A stretch of 64,000 bases of DNA. It comes from Bremia lactucae. Lineage: Eukaryota > Oomycota > Peronosporomycetes > Peronosporales > Peronosporaceae. This document shows, in pieces, positions 1 through 10,814 of this stretch. The stretch covers positions 640,204 to 704,203 of the forward strand of contig NW_027152016.1 in assembly GCF_004359215.1 (NCBI RefSeq). The letters are read 5' to 3'. The position numbers and the translations under genes were made by a program. The notes beneath the pieces are model-generated. The model made no database searches and was not told where the DNA came from. It worked only from the letters and a program-made list of their open reading frames with translations. The stretch's first letter is position 1. The number at the start of each line of letters is the position of its first letter.

Positions 1-528
1 ATCCCGTACACAGCAGTGAGCACCCCCAGTGGTATGCTCTGGGAATGGCTAGTGATGCCTCAGGGGCTTAGTAACGCCCCTGCAACATTCAACAGATGTG
101 TAACAAATCTGTTGAGACCGGTGCGGGATTTCGCACCGAGTTATTTCGACGATGTATTCGTCCATAGCCGGGCCATGGACGGTAAGACGGACGTGGAAGT
201 TCATAAAACTCACGTTCGTCAGGTTCTTACACTTATGCGAAAGCATAAGTTGTATGCAAATCTCAAGAAGTGTATATTCGCTGCAAGCGAAATACCACTT
301 CTTGGGTGCATCGTCGGTAAACACGGCGTGCGCCCTGATCCCGAAAAGATCAAGGCGATGACCGACTGGCCAGTTCCAGTCGATGTTAAGGGAGTTGGAA
401 AGTTCCTTGGTTTAGCGGCGTACTTGCACAAGAACTCTCGCAATTATGCCGAGATGGCAGTTCATCTCTCTCGTCTCTTAAAAAAGACGAGAAATGGTCA
501 TGAAGCGCTAATTGTCAGCGTCCTTTGA
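1..528 (+). pseudogene. Ty3/gypsy reverse transcriptase fragment (element E1)
   Basis: This is the palm and thumb part of a Ty3/gypsy reverse transcriptase, cut by the left window edge. It shows the MPQGLSNAPATFNRCV motif, the catalytic box YFDDVFVHS (the two Asp intact), and the thumb motifs RPDPEKIKAM and VGKFLGLAAYLHK. The frame is open for about 170 codons and then shifts near 500-528, where RNase H should follow directly. It belongs to plus-strand element E1, whose integrase, chromodomain tail and 3' LTR follow. The same protein is recognisable in E2, E3, E4 and E5 below. Confidence 0.9.
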
Positions 529-1060
529 AGGTATCAAGCAAAGCTTGATGCAATCGCCTATCTTGGCAAATGCAGCTCACGACAGACCATTCCATGTCGT
601 CTGTGACGCCAGCGATTTCGCAATCGGCTGTGCGTCAATGCAATGCGATGCAGACGGTGCGGAGTGCGTCTTCTGTTATTGATCGCGTCAGCTGTAACTT
701 GCTGAACGGAATTAGCAGTGCATGACAAGGAACTTCTTGCCATGAAATATGCACTGGCTAATTTTAGGGTCTATCTCCTCGGAGATAGACCGTTCATCAT
801 ATGAACGGACCATGCGTCATTACGCACGGCCGTCAACAGCCCACACCTCTCGCAAAGAGTGGTGAGGTGGCTATCCTTCTTCGCGGAGTATAATTTCTCC
901 GTGGTATATAAACCAGGACGACTTCACGTCGTCGCAAATGCGTCATCGCGCCGACCCAATTTCGAGTCGGCTGCGCATTCCAACAGTGAAAATAATTCAC
1001 TGTTGCAACACTAATTTCAAGTGTTCCGTCATCAACCTTGTATGATGACATAAAGAAAGC
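529..1060 (+). pseudogene. Ty3/gypsy RNase H fragment (E1)
   Basis: RNase H region of E1 pol, broken by frameshifts and stops. Readable pieces are VHDKELLAMKYALANFRVYL near 720-780, TDHASLRTAVNSPHLSQRVV near 808-865, and FFAEYNFSVVYKPGRLHVVA near 878-935. These correspond to the C-terminal half of gypsy RNase H (DKELLA...TDH...YKPG). It lies directly between RT and integrase, the normal gypsy order. Confidence 0.8.
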
Positions 1061-1239
1061 CTACACAGAAGATAAGGACCTTTTGCGTTTAATGAATTAT
1101 CTGATAAATCCATCCAATAACCTTTAAAAATTACCGGCTTTATATCGATCGTCATCCGATCGATCTACAATACACAACGGCCTATTGAATTTCACAGCCC
1201 TGCCGGCGACACTTCACGTGTCGTCGTTCCAACTATCAA

Positions 1240-1925
1240 TGATTTGCGCTTGCGGATAATGTATGAGTGTCATGATGCACCAACAAGTGAGCATCGTGGA
1301 CGTGGAAAACTTATCTCACAGTAAGTCGCGACTTGTACTGGCCCCGACAGTATCAGTTCGTGCTTAAGTGCATCGTGCTTGCAAGGTATGTCAACTGGTG
1401 AAGCCTAGACCTTCATCCCGTGCACCTCTACAACCTCTCCCACTTCTGGCAGAAGGTTTGCAGTCCGTATCTATAAATTTCGTCTTCGGATTTGTCGAAG
1501 ACGATTACAAAAACAATGGAATCCTTGTTTTTGTATACAGATTCAGTAGGATGGTACATCTTGCTGCAGTACCAGAGTCGATCACGGCCCTGCGCTGTGC
1601 CCGTGTCTTTGTTGACACGGTATTCAAACTCCACAATTTACCTCGTGAACTGGTCTCGGGTAGGATTCCACGATAATAGCGGAGTTTTAAAAATCCGTGG
1701 TCCGATCTCTCGGAACACGGCTGAATACGTCAACTTTGATCATTTCGAGACAGATGGTCAGACGGAACGCGTAAATCGCGTCCTCGAAGAGATACTTCAA
1801 GGTCACGTCCAATCGTATCTGAATTGGACCGAGTTTTTACCGATGGTCCAATTAGCCATCGATAATTCCGTGCATGCGTCTACAACGCATACCCACCCAA
1901 TTACAGGGATCCTCTAGTTTGGAGG
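1240..1925 (+). pseudogene. Ty3/gypsy integrase (E1)
   Basis: Integrase of E1. An HHCC zinc-binding start is visible: the histidines in MYECHDAPTSEHRGRGK near 1260-1310 and the cysteines in ACKVCQLVKP near 1377-1410. The core follows with DFVFGF-type sequence (here NFVFGFVEDDYKNNGILVFV), HLAAVPESITA, the TDGQTERVNRVLEE motif at about 1750-1800, and FLPMVQLAIDNSVHAS near 1835-1880. Frame changes near 1660 and 1910 inactivate it. Confidence 0.85.
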
Positions 1926-1959
1926 GTTGCACTCGCACAAGCAAAATTATTTGTGGCTC

Positions 1960-3015
1960 AGGCTCATCACGCGTCGAAGTTACCAACGACGCGAATGATG
2001 TCGATGTCGAAGAAATCAACATCAAAGATGAGAGAAATCTCATGGCAGTGCGAACAAAGCGAACTGAACTAGACAAAACAAATGAGCAGTAGAGGAATTT
2101 CTGCTGGCTTCGAAATTCAGTAATCCGTTTCGTACAGGATTCCATTGCTAACGCATTGGACCGTCAGCAACGGACGCAGACAAATATGGAAGAGCTAACG
2201 TGTTTCCTCTTAAAATTAATGACCTAGTACTAACTCTCTACGGTAAGCTTACCTAAGCGAGTAGTCACTAATGTGTGTAGCAGTATGCTACAGCTCAAGT
2301 TCATTGGGCCTTAACATGTACTTCATCGTAGAGGCAATGTCTACACAATAGAATTGCCACGTAGGATTGGAACACATCCTACGTCGCACTTTGGTCGGCT
2401 CCGCCCGTACCATCAGTACGCGGTCTCTTCGGAGGACGGATCTTAGCACCCTTTTCAAGAATCCCCGAAAAGATTCTTGTAAGTCACGAACCAGATTCAC
2501 ATGTTGAATCTGAAGATGCTCATGACGGATCCAAAGATCCTCTAAACCACGATGAGCTGACGACAGCTCATCACGAAGAGCGTGAAATTTTGCGTTCGTA
2601 CTCCAACATTGAGTACGCACTCTTCGAACGGTTGGAAAAACGTGTCGATATAGTGACTCGCACCGTCTGCTTCAACGAGTGACGTTTACCGCGCTCGTGT
2701 TCAAGCTTCTCCTCCAATACATGGAGGTAGCAATCGAGTTTGTCGATCTTCGACTCTAGATCCGACACACAGGTCACAACTAATTTTTCCTCCACCACCA
2801 CAACCATTGGTGGATTCCCACGGTGGTCAACGTTTCCTTGTGAAACGTATTCTAAACCATTGAGATGTAAAGGGGCAACGAATACGTTGTCTGGTTCCTT
2901 GGCGCGTTTATTCTCCTTCGCATGACAGCTGCGAGCCTCGTTTCCAGCTCGTTGTTTACGTTGAGGGCCTCGTCTGTCAGTATGACGAGACCCATCAGAT
3001 GGATCAAAAGGTTCA
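1960..3015 (+). pseudogene. Ty3/gypsy pol C-terminus with chromodomain (E1)
   Basis: Continuation of E1 pol after the integrase core. An acidic, asparagine-rich linker (1975-2090) is followed by RFVQDSIANALDRQQRT, the signature GRLRPYHQY (about 2395-2421), a poorly conserved spacer, and a chromodomain at about 2818-3010. In the chromodomain I read GGQRFLVKRILNH, a decayed form of the YLVRWRGYSPSHDSWEPR core, and QYDETH. Chromodomains at the integrase C-terminus mark the chromovirus branch of Ty3/gypsy and direct integration toward modified histones. Stops and frameshifts make this copy non-functional. Confidence 0.8.
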
Positions 3016-4037
3016 TAAAAAACACGCGCTCCTGGCGCATGTAAAATGATTGCAAAACGTCAATCGCATCGCGCATCCGATAGAGATCCGAGCCCTTTCT
3101 TAGGGCGAAAAAAAGAATAGACATTCCCTTTTACTCGTTTCGTGTTGTCAACACACCACGGATAGGGATCATCCTACGTGAGGCATGGAAGTCCTGTCTC
3201 ACGATACAATTGATGCAGTTTATACCTTGGACCGGTTGGAATTTGTTTTTAAACTTAACGCGAATCGCGTTAAGTCTTTAAAACCAGGCTTCGCTCCCAA
3301 ATTCTTTGACATTGCGAATGAACGCGCTCCAGGCTTGCATCAACGAGATTTCATCTCGTTTGTTGTTGCCACTGTACCATCGATTCGTAAGATTAGCATC
3401 ACGATAAAATCTTCCTCAGCGCGAAAGTCTTCGCGCTGGGATCAAGCCATGCAGCTTTATCGCAATAAATAAGGGATATTTACTGTGAGGAGTATTCTCT
3501 CCAGACAAGCTATTAATTAACTGTTCGAGCAAAAGCTAAAGCTTCTTCCCAGGGCCAAGACAAGATATTTTATTCTCTACGCTTTCCCGAGTGATACCAG
3601 CTGAAGCAGGCGTACCACAAGAGCATTTATTACGATGGCTACGCCATCGTCATCACCACGCACAGAAGTATGTGCAGGTGTCGGCACGAGAGAAGGTGCT
3701 GGCGATGAGGAATCATTCTCACCGCTCGCTATAGCGAACGCTATTAGTACGTCCATCCGATTGAACCTTCTCATTTAAAGGCTCATAGTCAGCAATCTGA
3801 CGAAGATCAGGCGACAGTTCTGTTCTCCCCGAGTCGGCCACTTCATCCGACTCGCACTCATAGTCGACCTCACATTCAGGTGGTGACTCACCACGTTGCA
3901 GCCGCAACATTTAGAGTTGCGGGATAAGACGATACTACGGCAGACGGAACGTCTACTGCGAGAGACAATAATGCGTCACTCGTGGCTGCATGAACACCAG
4001 CCGAAGGCGCCGCACACCGCATGGACTTGTTTATCAT
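3015..4037 (-). pseudogene. Antisense ORF of the gypsy element (E1 copy)
   Basis: On the strand opposite to E1 pol, between the chromodomain and the 3' LTR, lies a decayed reading frame that matches the plus-strand ORF of E2 at protein level. It begins near an ATG at 4037 with NKSMR (E2 has NKSVR). Further along it shows AWSAFIRNVKEFG (E2 AWTAFVRNAQDIG), YKLHQLYRETGLPCL (E2 YKLHRLPRW..., PCLSW) and then aromatic, Cys-containing sequence. DNA identity to E2 is low by eye, yet these motifs keep order and spacing. Function is unknown. It is broken into several frames. Confidence 0.6.
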
Positions 4038-4155
4038 GCGATTAAAATTAAAAATGATGGTTCTGACCAATCAAAATCGTTTTTGAGCACGTGATCTTAT
4101 AGTGACCACTTTATCGAATGACAGTCAGAGTGATTGACGTTTAAGGGAGGGGTTA

Positions 4156-4581
4156 TGTAATGGGGTGTAACGTTACATGAAATTATCACTTTAAGGTTGT
4201 GAACTATATATTTTCTACAAGGTAGAGAATATTTGGAGAATATTACTTTGCATCGTAATATTTTAAAAGCTTATCCATTGGTAGATATAGACCATTATAT
4301 CTACTTTCTCCGCAGTCCAGTCAGCGCAGGACGCGCGCAAAGAGACAGACAGATAAGACTTTACTACAAGTTTTGTATTAGTTTATGATTAAGTTTGTAT
4401 GGAGTAGATAGACAAGAAGAAATTATCATACAAATACAGTTTTAATTAACCCTCTTCATAGCAAGTGTTTTAAAGAGAGTCTTCCTCTGCACGTACTAGT
4501 GTACGTGAAGTGACGTGAGCACTGAAGCAGTGCGAAGAGGACTTGTACTGAAGCAGTAGAAGTCAGTAGTGCCTTGTTACA
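4156..4581 (-). repeat. 3' LTR of E1 (LTR subfamily A)
   Basis: An LTR of about 426 bp bounded by TGTAATGGGGTGT on the left and AGTGCCTTGTTACA on the right, so the ends form an imperfect inverted repeat. The body matches, in reverse orientation, the repeat at 15605-16165 (shared TTTGCGCGCGTCC segment, GTACACTAGTACGTG palindrome, CTTCAGTACAA). It lies just after the antisense ORF, where the 3' LTR of E1 should be. Strand is given as the direction matching the plus-strand copy at 15605. Confidence 0.75.
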
Positions 4582-4587
4582 CTCCTC

Positions 4588-5512
4588 TCCAGCGATCACC
4601 CCATATTCAAGTCTAACGAGAGTACGTAATTTTTGTAGTCGAGGCGCTTGGAGTGGATTTTGGTCAGTATATCTACCAGCATGTCGTTCGTAGTCACATA
4701 GGTCACTTAAATGTGCCTTTCTTGTAGTTATCACCAATAATTTGAGGCGAACGTCCACATTTCTAGCTTGCCTTGAACTTGATTCATTTACCACTTTTTA
4801 TATAATAGCTTGGTTGTCCATTTTTATGATCATGGGAAGCGCAACCTGAAGATTCAATCAATCCCGCCAACTCCTTCAAACCGAGAAGATTTTTGGCGCC
4901 AATAGATGCAGCCACATACTCCGATCTAGCACTTGACAACGCCACTGCCGTTTGCTTCTTGCAATCCCATCCCACGATCAATTCGTTTATCCGGACAATT
5001 CCACTACTTATGGACTTTCTATCTCGCTTATCTCCTGCAAAATCAGCACCAGTAAAACACTCGATGCGTAGCGGTGAATTTGGACCACCGTCGCAATTCA
5101 TGGAAAGATTGAGATCAGCACTTCCAGCGAAGTAGCGCACAATGCGTTTCGCTAACTTATAATCTCCAATTGCCGGTGCATGCGCACAACGAGAAGCACG
5201 GTGAACGGCTACATAATGCGCGGTATCGTGCAGCAAGTAATCCAAAGCAAACTTCCAAGCAGCGACTGAAATGTATTGATGGTCGGGTGCTCATGTGTGT
5301 CAGGCCCATTTGCCGACTATAGCGATCCTCCTCCAGTTTGATCGCTATCTAAAAGGTCTCCATCCATTGGAGCTCGCACTGAGTCCGCTTGATCGAGCCT
5401 ATGCTTGGACAGTAACTTTAAGATAGTTGGTGCTTGATCAATCTTGTGACCTGACTCGGAATTGTACTGGACTCGCATTTCAAGAAATTTCTCAGCCATT
5501 CCAGGTCCTTCA
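4588..5512 (-). pseudogene. Ty1/copia RNase H region (copia-1)
   Basis: C-terminal part of a copia polyprotein. It has the RNase H order FTGADFAGDKRDRKSISSG, then GWDCKKQTAVALSSARSEYV (normally W.SKKQ..VALS..EAEY), and near its end a decayed THDMLVDILTK-like motif (VTTNDMLVDILTK) at about 4640-4700. Upstream, 5317-5499 carries the RT-RNase H connection (MAEKFLEMRV..., HRLDQADSVRAPMD). The element ends at 4581, against the E1 LTR, and no copia LTR is visible. Confidence 0.85.
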
Positions 5513-5559
5513 GCTCAAGACATGCTATCTGCGAGAAAAGTATATCAAAATGCTGGTCA

Positions 5560-6200
5560 CTGGTCCCTGTCACCAACAGTTAATCCACATATGTGCCAAC
5601 TAGTGTAGTTCCTTTTAGGTCAGACTTAATATACAAACATGTTTCCGCAATGCATTGCACGAATTTTATGTTTACCAGCGTTGCATGGAGGAGCTGGTGC
5701 CATAGCCTGCCAGCCTGCTTTAATCCATAAAGGCTTCGTTCCAAACAAAGACAAAGATCCTTGGAGGAATTTACACCATACTCGGGCAACTCCTCCGACG
5801 TAAAAGTCATTCCTTCAGGAATATGGAGATGTATATTAACGCCATATCTTTAGCAGCTCGCTCGTAAGCACTTGGCGCGTTGAAATGCCGAGCCGGGGTA
5901 CGCCAAATCCACGCAATTGCCAAAATAGCGTCCGCACTTGTCAAGTCCAACACCGCGGCAAAAGTCAGCAAAAATAGACACCAAGTAAATGTTCATTTCC
6001 ACGCGCAACAAGACCTGCTTTGTAAAGCTCAATCCCTCCGTAACTTGTGCGTATTTTCTTGTACCTCCCACCTAGTGTGCAAACGCGGTACACCAAGTTC
6101 TGTTTTGGCCACTCTCCATGTTTGATTGCACGCAAGGATATAAGCTCATCATGGTTAGCGCGCTCCCATAAAAAAATTGTCGCGACTGCACATCGCCTTT
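5560..6200 (-). pseudogene. Ty1/copia reverse transcriptase (copia-1)
   Basis: RT part of copia-1. Motifs seen are LCLCLERSLYGLKQAGRLWH (consensus L.KSLYGLKQA.R.W) and GTYVD followed by a stop where the second catalytic Asp of YVDD should be, at about 5580-5585. Upstream, 5850-6130 keeps a broken N-terminal RT part containing the VCTRFAYQMR... and CGVGLDK-type region. The premature stop at the active site shows this copy is dead. Confidence 0.75.
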
Positions 6201-7560
6201 AGAATATTTTCTTTGGATCGGGTAGATGCGCTAATTCAGATTAAAGAACCTGCGAGACGGCAGAAAGGTTTGCGTTCACCACATCACCAGATGCTAGCGA
6301 GTAGTCCACTTGAACGGCAGCAAGGACTGCCTTTACAAAATTCACGCGATGGCTTCAAAACAATAGAATTATCCATGTCCGCCTCCATTTACCGCAACGA
6401 CTTTTTTGTAATATGTCGTACTCATTCTCAAAAGGTTTAGCACGCAGTTTATCCTGACGCGCCTCAGCTGGACCTTCCATCTGTCCAGTTTGAGTCACCA
6501 CTGTCATTTGACGATCGGCACCGGCGTACTGATCTTGGCGCGTGCGCGCTAGCACTTGTAATTCATTCTCAGCCTCGTTACTTAAGACTACCAATTATTT
6601 ATTGTCCTCGTCAGTCAGCGTCTTGACTTGACGGCTGGGGCGTGTAGTAGTGACAGTACGATCACGCGGAAGACGAACGCAAAAATCTTTCGTTTCATCG
6701 TTCTTCTAACAACCCCAACCTCGGAGCGCCTCTTAGTATCACGATACACCTCACACTGCGATCAAAAGCGATAATATCCACCAGCCTTGGCGACTTCCCA
6801 GTCAACATCTTAATTATAGACGCTCGCTTAGGGTTAGAGCGGGTTGGCATCCTGTTCGAAAAGTAAGCCGCCTATTCGGCTGCATCGCCCCAAAAGGAAA
6901 GTGGTAGATCACACGAAAAAATCATGCGGCGAACCATATTCATTACCGTCCGGTGCATGCACTCCGCTTTCATTTCCAGCCTGGTTTCCAGCCTCTGTAA
7001 TTTACCGTGCAACTCCAGTCTTACAAGAAAAAGAATTGAGGTTTTTGTATTCTCCGCCACCATCTGGACGGAGCACACGCATGCCGCAATTGTAACGCTT
7101 CTCAAAAAAGACCAAAATGTTCAAATTTTTTGCAGCTTGGTCATCTGTTCTGGGCAAAAGACACGACAATAATTGGTCCTGCACACCACAAAGTTGACCA
7201 GATACCTGTTGTCTTTGCGATTGCGCGGTGTAATCGGACCCCTGAGGTTCCTACAAATCACAGCTCCGACGCAATCCGTCGGTGCACTCTAACTGGTGTC
7301 CTTTTGTGGCTGAGCGGCTCGTGTCTGCTTTTATTTTGCAAACGTTGAAAAATGCGGGTTTTCATGACCCGGCAGCTCGATTCCAGTGCGTGGCGTAAGC
7401 GCCAGACGTTCTATTGCGTCAAAACTTAGATGATTAAAACGCAGGTGGAAGTACATTAGAGTACCCTTTTGCACCGGTCGCCCAGACTCAATAGTGGCTA
7501 CCGCGCTCATCCCAATATTACCGATACCTTGTTGGTCCTCGTTGTTACTTCTCAATCCAC
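6200..7560 (-). pseudogene. Ty1/copia integrase and GAG-pre-integrase (copia-1)
   Basis: Integrase region of copia-1. The GAG-pre-integrase motif is MYFHLRFNHLSFDAIERLA (7400-7460). The core has RPDGGGEYKNLN near 7030-7080 (normally SDNGGE), then the decayed N-terminal-to-core region and MVRRMIFSCDLPLSFWGDAAE at 6872-6935 (the ...LP..FW.EA motif). After that, 6350-6600 is the variable spacer before RT. Several frame changes are present. Confidence 0.8.
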
Positions 7561-7829
7561 AGATCTATTCTTTAAGAGAGCGTATCTTCCATTTGGCTGC
7601 CCTAGAAGATACCCGTGGTCTGCCAAACGGCCATACGACACCGAATTTCTTGTCAGTTGCGGCGAATCATAAGCACACAACTCAATCTCAGTATACACCA
7701 TCAACAGATGTGTGTAAGCGCGCTTTACCGCTTTTGATAACTTGTAACGATGTGTTATCCGGCTGTCAAGCCACTTTACTGTTTGCACAACGTTCAGCCT
7801 TAGTCAACATCGACACATCACGGACTAGA

Positions 7830-8171
7830 TACAACTTGCTCCAGTGTCAAGAATCCAAATATTGTCATTCAAATCATCACCACCGTTTGCAGCAAATGTC
7901 CACCTGTTACCTTTACTTGGTGCAACATTCTTCTTAGATTCAGTCATCTTTCTCCTTCCTTTCGCTATGCAATACCGCACGATTGTCCATTTTGATTGCT
8001 TTTGTGCATCGTCTCGTCTTAATCGTTGCGTCTACCAGCTCAGGGGAGGGGATCACGCATTGTCTCATCCTCCAGTCCTTGGATAAAAGGAACAATCTCT
8101 TCATTGAGAAACAAACAAGCAATCCTTGCGATTTCGATTTTACTGTCCGATATTTAGCGCTTGAGACTCGG
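7830..8171 (-). pseudogene. Ty1/copia protease and gag remnant (copia-1)
   Basis: The minus strand reads NIWILDTGASC at about 7835-7870, the aspartic protease active site (D-T/S-G) of copia elements. Upstream on that strand (7940-8122) is a short Lys/Arg-rich gag remnant. It stops at 8171, where a gypsy LTR begins, so the 5' part of copia-1 was probably cut off by that insertion or by a rearrangement. Confidence 0.7.
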
Positions 8172-8668
8172 TGTAGCGGGGCACTGATCAGTACTAGCTA
8201 ACCTTACACTGATTACTGTGTGGGTGAGGTGCCTCGAAACTTTACGTACGCAAAGGTACAGAGGCAGGTTTTTTATGAAGCTAAGGGTCTTTAGCTTAAA
8301 GGTCTACATAAGGCTTTAAAATAGAGTAAAGTGAAACTGTATTTATACATTTAGTTTCTACTTAACGATCTTCTATCTACTACTGACCTTATTAATTACT
8401 AACTAACTAAGTATGGCGCCTCCTTGCGCACAGCACAATCTTGTCATATAAAGATTGGTGGGGTTCATTAAGACTTAAATCAACCAATTAAAAAACCCAA
8501 TGCCTTATTGCATCAATATTACCAAATTTGGTAAAATTGGAACTATTTAAGTCAAAATTAATAAAGATTTAAACGTTGTACTTCTTTATTTATTTCCTCT
8601 CATATGAAATAATATTTATTATTCCTCTTATATGAAATAATACTTATGTCATGGGACACCCCGTTACC
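8172..8668 (+). repeat. Gypsy LTR, subfamily B (left LTR of E2)
   Basis: About 497 bp starting TGTAGCGGGGCAC and ending GGGACACCCCGTTAC. It matches 57120-57966 and, in reverse, 41778-42218 and 44459-44916: shared segments include GGTGAGGTGCCTC, a decayed GATTGG(T/C)GGGGTT box and ATCAATATTACCAAATTTG. Relative to the minus-strand pol of E2 it is the 3' LTR. It does not match the LTR at the other end of E2 (subfamily A), so E2 is probably a mosaic. Confidence 0.8.
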
Positions 8669-8808
8669 CCCTTAATAAATAGTCACTATGTAGCGACTGA
8701 TGTAGGTGACAGGATATACTGTTATGTCTTTCCCTGTAATTTTTCATTATTGGTTCAAATTAAAATACCGATTTTATTAGCATTATTGGTTTGGATCAAA
8801 ATTAACAT

Positions 8809-9835
8809 GGCGGCTAATAAGTCTGTGCGCGTGGCCCGTGAAGCCGCAAAGCTGGCCGCTGTACGGATCAGTGCAGCTGTTGGAAATGCGAATGTTTCAG
8901 TAGACACTAATTCGTCTACTGTGGGAAATACGTCACTTTCTACTCCCATTGGAGGTGCTTGGAATATGTTCTCTGTTGATGGCATAGCATGTGACGGTGA
9001 CAAGCCAACTGCTACACCAATTGTAGATGACTGGTCCAAGTCACCGTCATTGCCCGAGTCAGTGGCTACTGTGAAGGCCGCCAAATCACCGGGGCCGAGT
9101 CCTTTAAACCTTTCGTTTCTAGCAAGACAACCAATGAGGCGATGACAAGGTTGTTCGACTCATCAGACCTCTTTGGTGGGGAGTCATCTGATAATGAGAT
9201 GATCACTCTGGTGATGTTAGTATGCGTCACCAGGAGCCTAATGGTCGTGAAGGGAAGGGTGCTGCTGGTGGTGCTAGTTTGCATCATAGAATATAATTGA
9301 TTTAAGGGTCGCTCGCTCTAAGTGCCAACTTAACATTGACACTAACATGAGCCACCAGAAGAGGGACCGCACGACATTGCGTTCGCTCCTGAAAATAGGT
9401 CTTCGTTGCCTTTTAAGGATTGGTCTGGTATGACCAACGATCGATATCCTATCCCGTTATTCGACTCATCCAAGCTTCACAAGCCTGGTGATAACGCAAC
9501 AGAATTCTTTATCGATGCCTTTTTACGGCATCGGTGGCACTCTTCTAAACAGGCAAAGGATGTCAAACCTATATTCCAAGCTTGGACAGCCTTTGTACGG
9601 AATGCTCAAGACATAGGCCGTAAACTGTGGCTTGACAAGCTAAATGCTTTCCGTGAACAGTTTGAGAATTGGACTCTAGTCGATACACGCTATAAATTGC
9701 ACCGTTTGCCTAGATGGCAAGGATTCCTTGCCTCTCGTGGGAGGACTCATGCCCATTCTGTTTTAAAGGTGTAAGTCATGCCCCGATGGAAGCATATTTC
9801 TTTAAGATCCGCAATGAAAGACGCTCATCTCTTAG
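8809..9835 (+). pseudogene. Antisense ORF of the gypsy element (E2 copy, best preserved)
   Basis: This is the clearest copy of the additional ORF that runs opposite to gag-pol. It starts at ATG 8809 (MAANKSVRVAREAAKLAAVR), a Ser/Thr/Pro-rich N-terminal part with ATPIVDDW and SVATVKAAKSPGPSP. A stop falls at 9143-9145. The frame resumes at about 9360-9774 with GMTNDRYPIPLFDSSKL, EFFIDAFL, QAWTAFVRNAQDIG, LWLDKLNAFREQF, TRYKLHRL, and, after a shift at about 9715, PCLSWEDSCPFCFKG. The PC..W...CP.C arrangement resembles a metal site but is not a named domain. I do not recognise the family. The 3' part runs tail to tail into the chromodomain end of pol. Confidence 0.65.
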
Positions 9836-9879
9836 GAGGTATGTCAAGGGATTGAAAGCCTCGAATCCTTTTGCAAGCG

Positions 9880-10800
9880 CGGGAAGCGATCGTTCTTCGA
9901 TGGACCTTCTCATGAAGAGGATGGGTCTTCTCGTACTGCAGGACGAGACACGGAACGTCGAACATCATTTAAGAACGAGGTTCCGACAATCATCGAGGGT
10001 GAGTACCCTCGCCAACGAACGAGATAACTCGCTTGCACCTTTTGTACCTCACGGTAGTCCGAGAAGCTTTCAACAAGAAAACGCTTCTCGCCACTCGAAT
10101 CCGTCAATGGATGAGAAGGGTGGCAAAAATCGGGTTTGCCTCGTTTGACGAACCCGAATCAACATCGTGATTTAGATAATACCTTTTATTATTTGAGGGA
10201 GAACACTGATCACGAGCGATCCCGTCACCACGAGTCATGGGCAGCGGTTGATAATATTTCTCGGGATCGGCTGAGAGATTATGCGCACGTTGCGACTGAT
10301 CAATTGGTAAACAAAAGGACACATCATTCCCTTAAAAACATGCTAGTGACAGCTCGTCAGAAGATCTCTTCCTTGGAGGAAAGATTGGATTGTCTAGTTC
10401 ATCACGCTTTGGCGGATGCCCTCGATTCCGGATTTCAACGTTCCGGTGAAATCCGGAATCTAAAAAAGCCTCGAACTGATGGTTTGGGCGGAGACGCCCT
10501 ACATGACACGTAGGATGCGTACGCATGCCATGAGACAGCTCGATCGTGTTTGCGGTGTCGTACACATAACGGGCCGATACACCTAAGCAGTGATTTTTTA
10601 CTGAATACATTCGTCACTACATTTTTGGTAGGTTTCCGTATACAGTTGGACTAAGTCATTAACATCAAATGAAAGCATGTTTGCTCTTCCATTTTTGTCA
10701 GAGTTTCGTTTCTGCCGGTCCACCGCATTAGAGATGGAATCCTTAACGAAACGGGCTGCTGCTTTTCTAGCCAACAGCAAATTACGTACTGACTCGATTT
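9880..10800 (-). pseudogene. Ty3/gypsy pol C-terminus with chromodomain (E2)
   Basis: Read on the minus strand: ARFVKDSISNAVDRQKRNSD (10690-10760), THPTCHVGRLRPNHQFEAF (10470-10530), a spacer, then a chromodomain at about 9960-10100 with EKRFLVESFSDYREVQKVQ and ASYLVRWRGYSPS. This is the best preserved chromodomain in the window. The sequence between it and the minus-strand integrase start is inverted (see 10815-11522). Confidence 0.85.
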
Positions 10801-10814
10801 TATTTTTGTTTTCA

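Noticed and set aside
2571..2807. Minus-strand coiled-coil-like ORF in E1
   Set aside because: Opposite to the spacer and chromodomain of E1 pol, with no counterpart in frame in E2-E4. It is best explained as a shadow.
8651..9145. Gag of E2 at 8651-9145 by position next to an LTR
   Set aside because: The true Gag with a Retrotrans_gag capsid domain is at 14680-15554 on the minus strand with pol, so this LTR-proximal frame is the antisense ORF at the 3' end.
9714..10148. Plus-strand 144-codon ORF over the E2 chromodomain
   Set aside because: Only the first ~35 codons match the antisense ORF family; the rest is the antisense shadow of the chromodomain, and its similarity to 2852-3124 and 36691-36900 follows from chromodomain conservation on the other strand.
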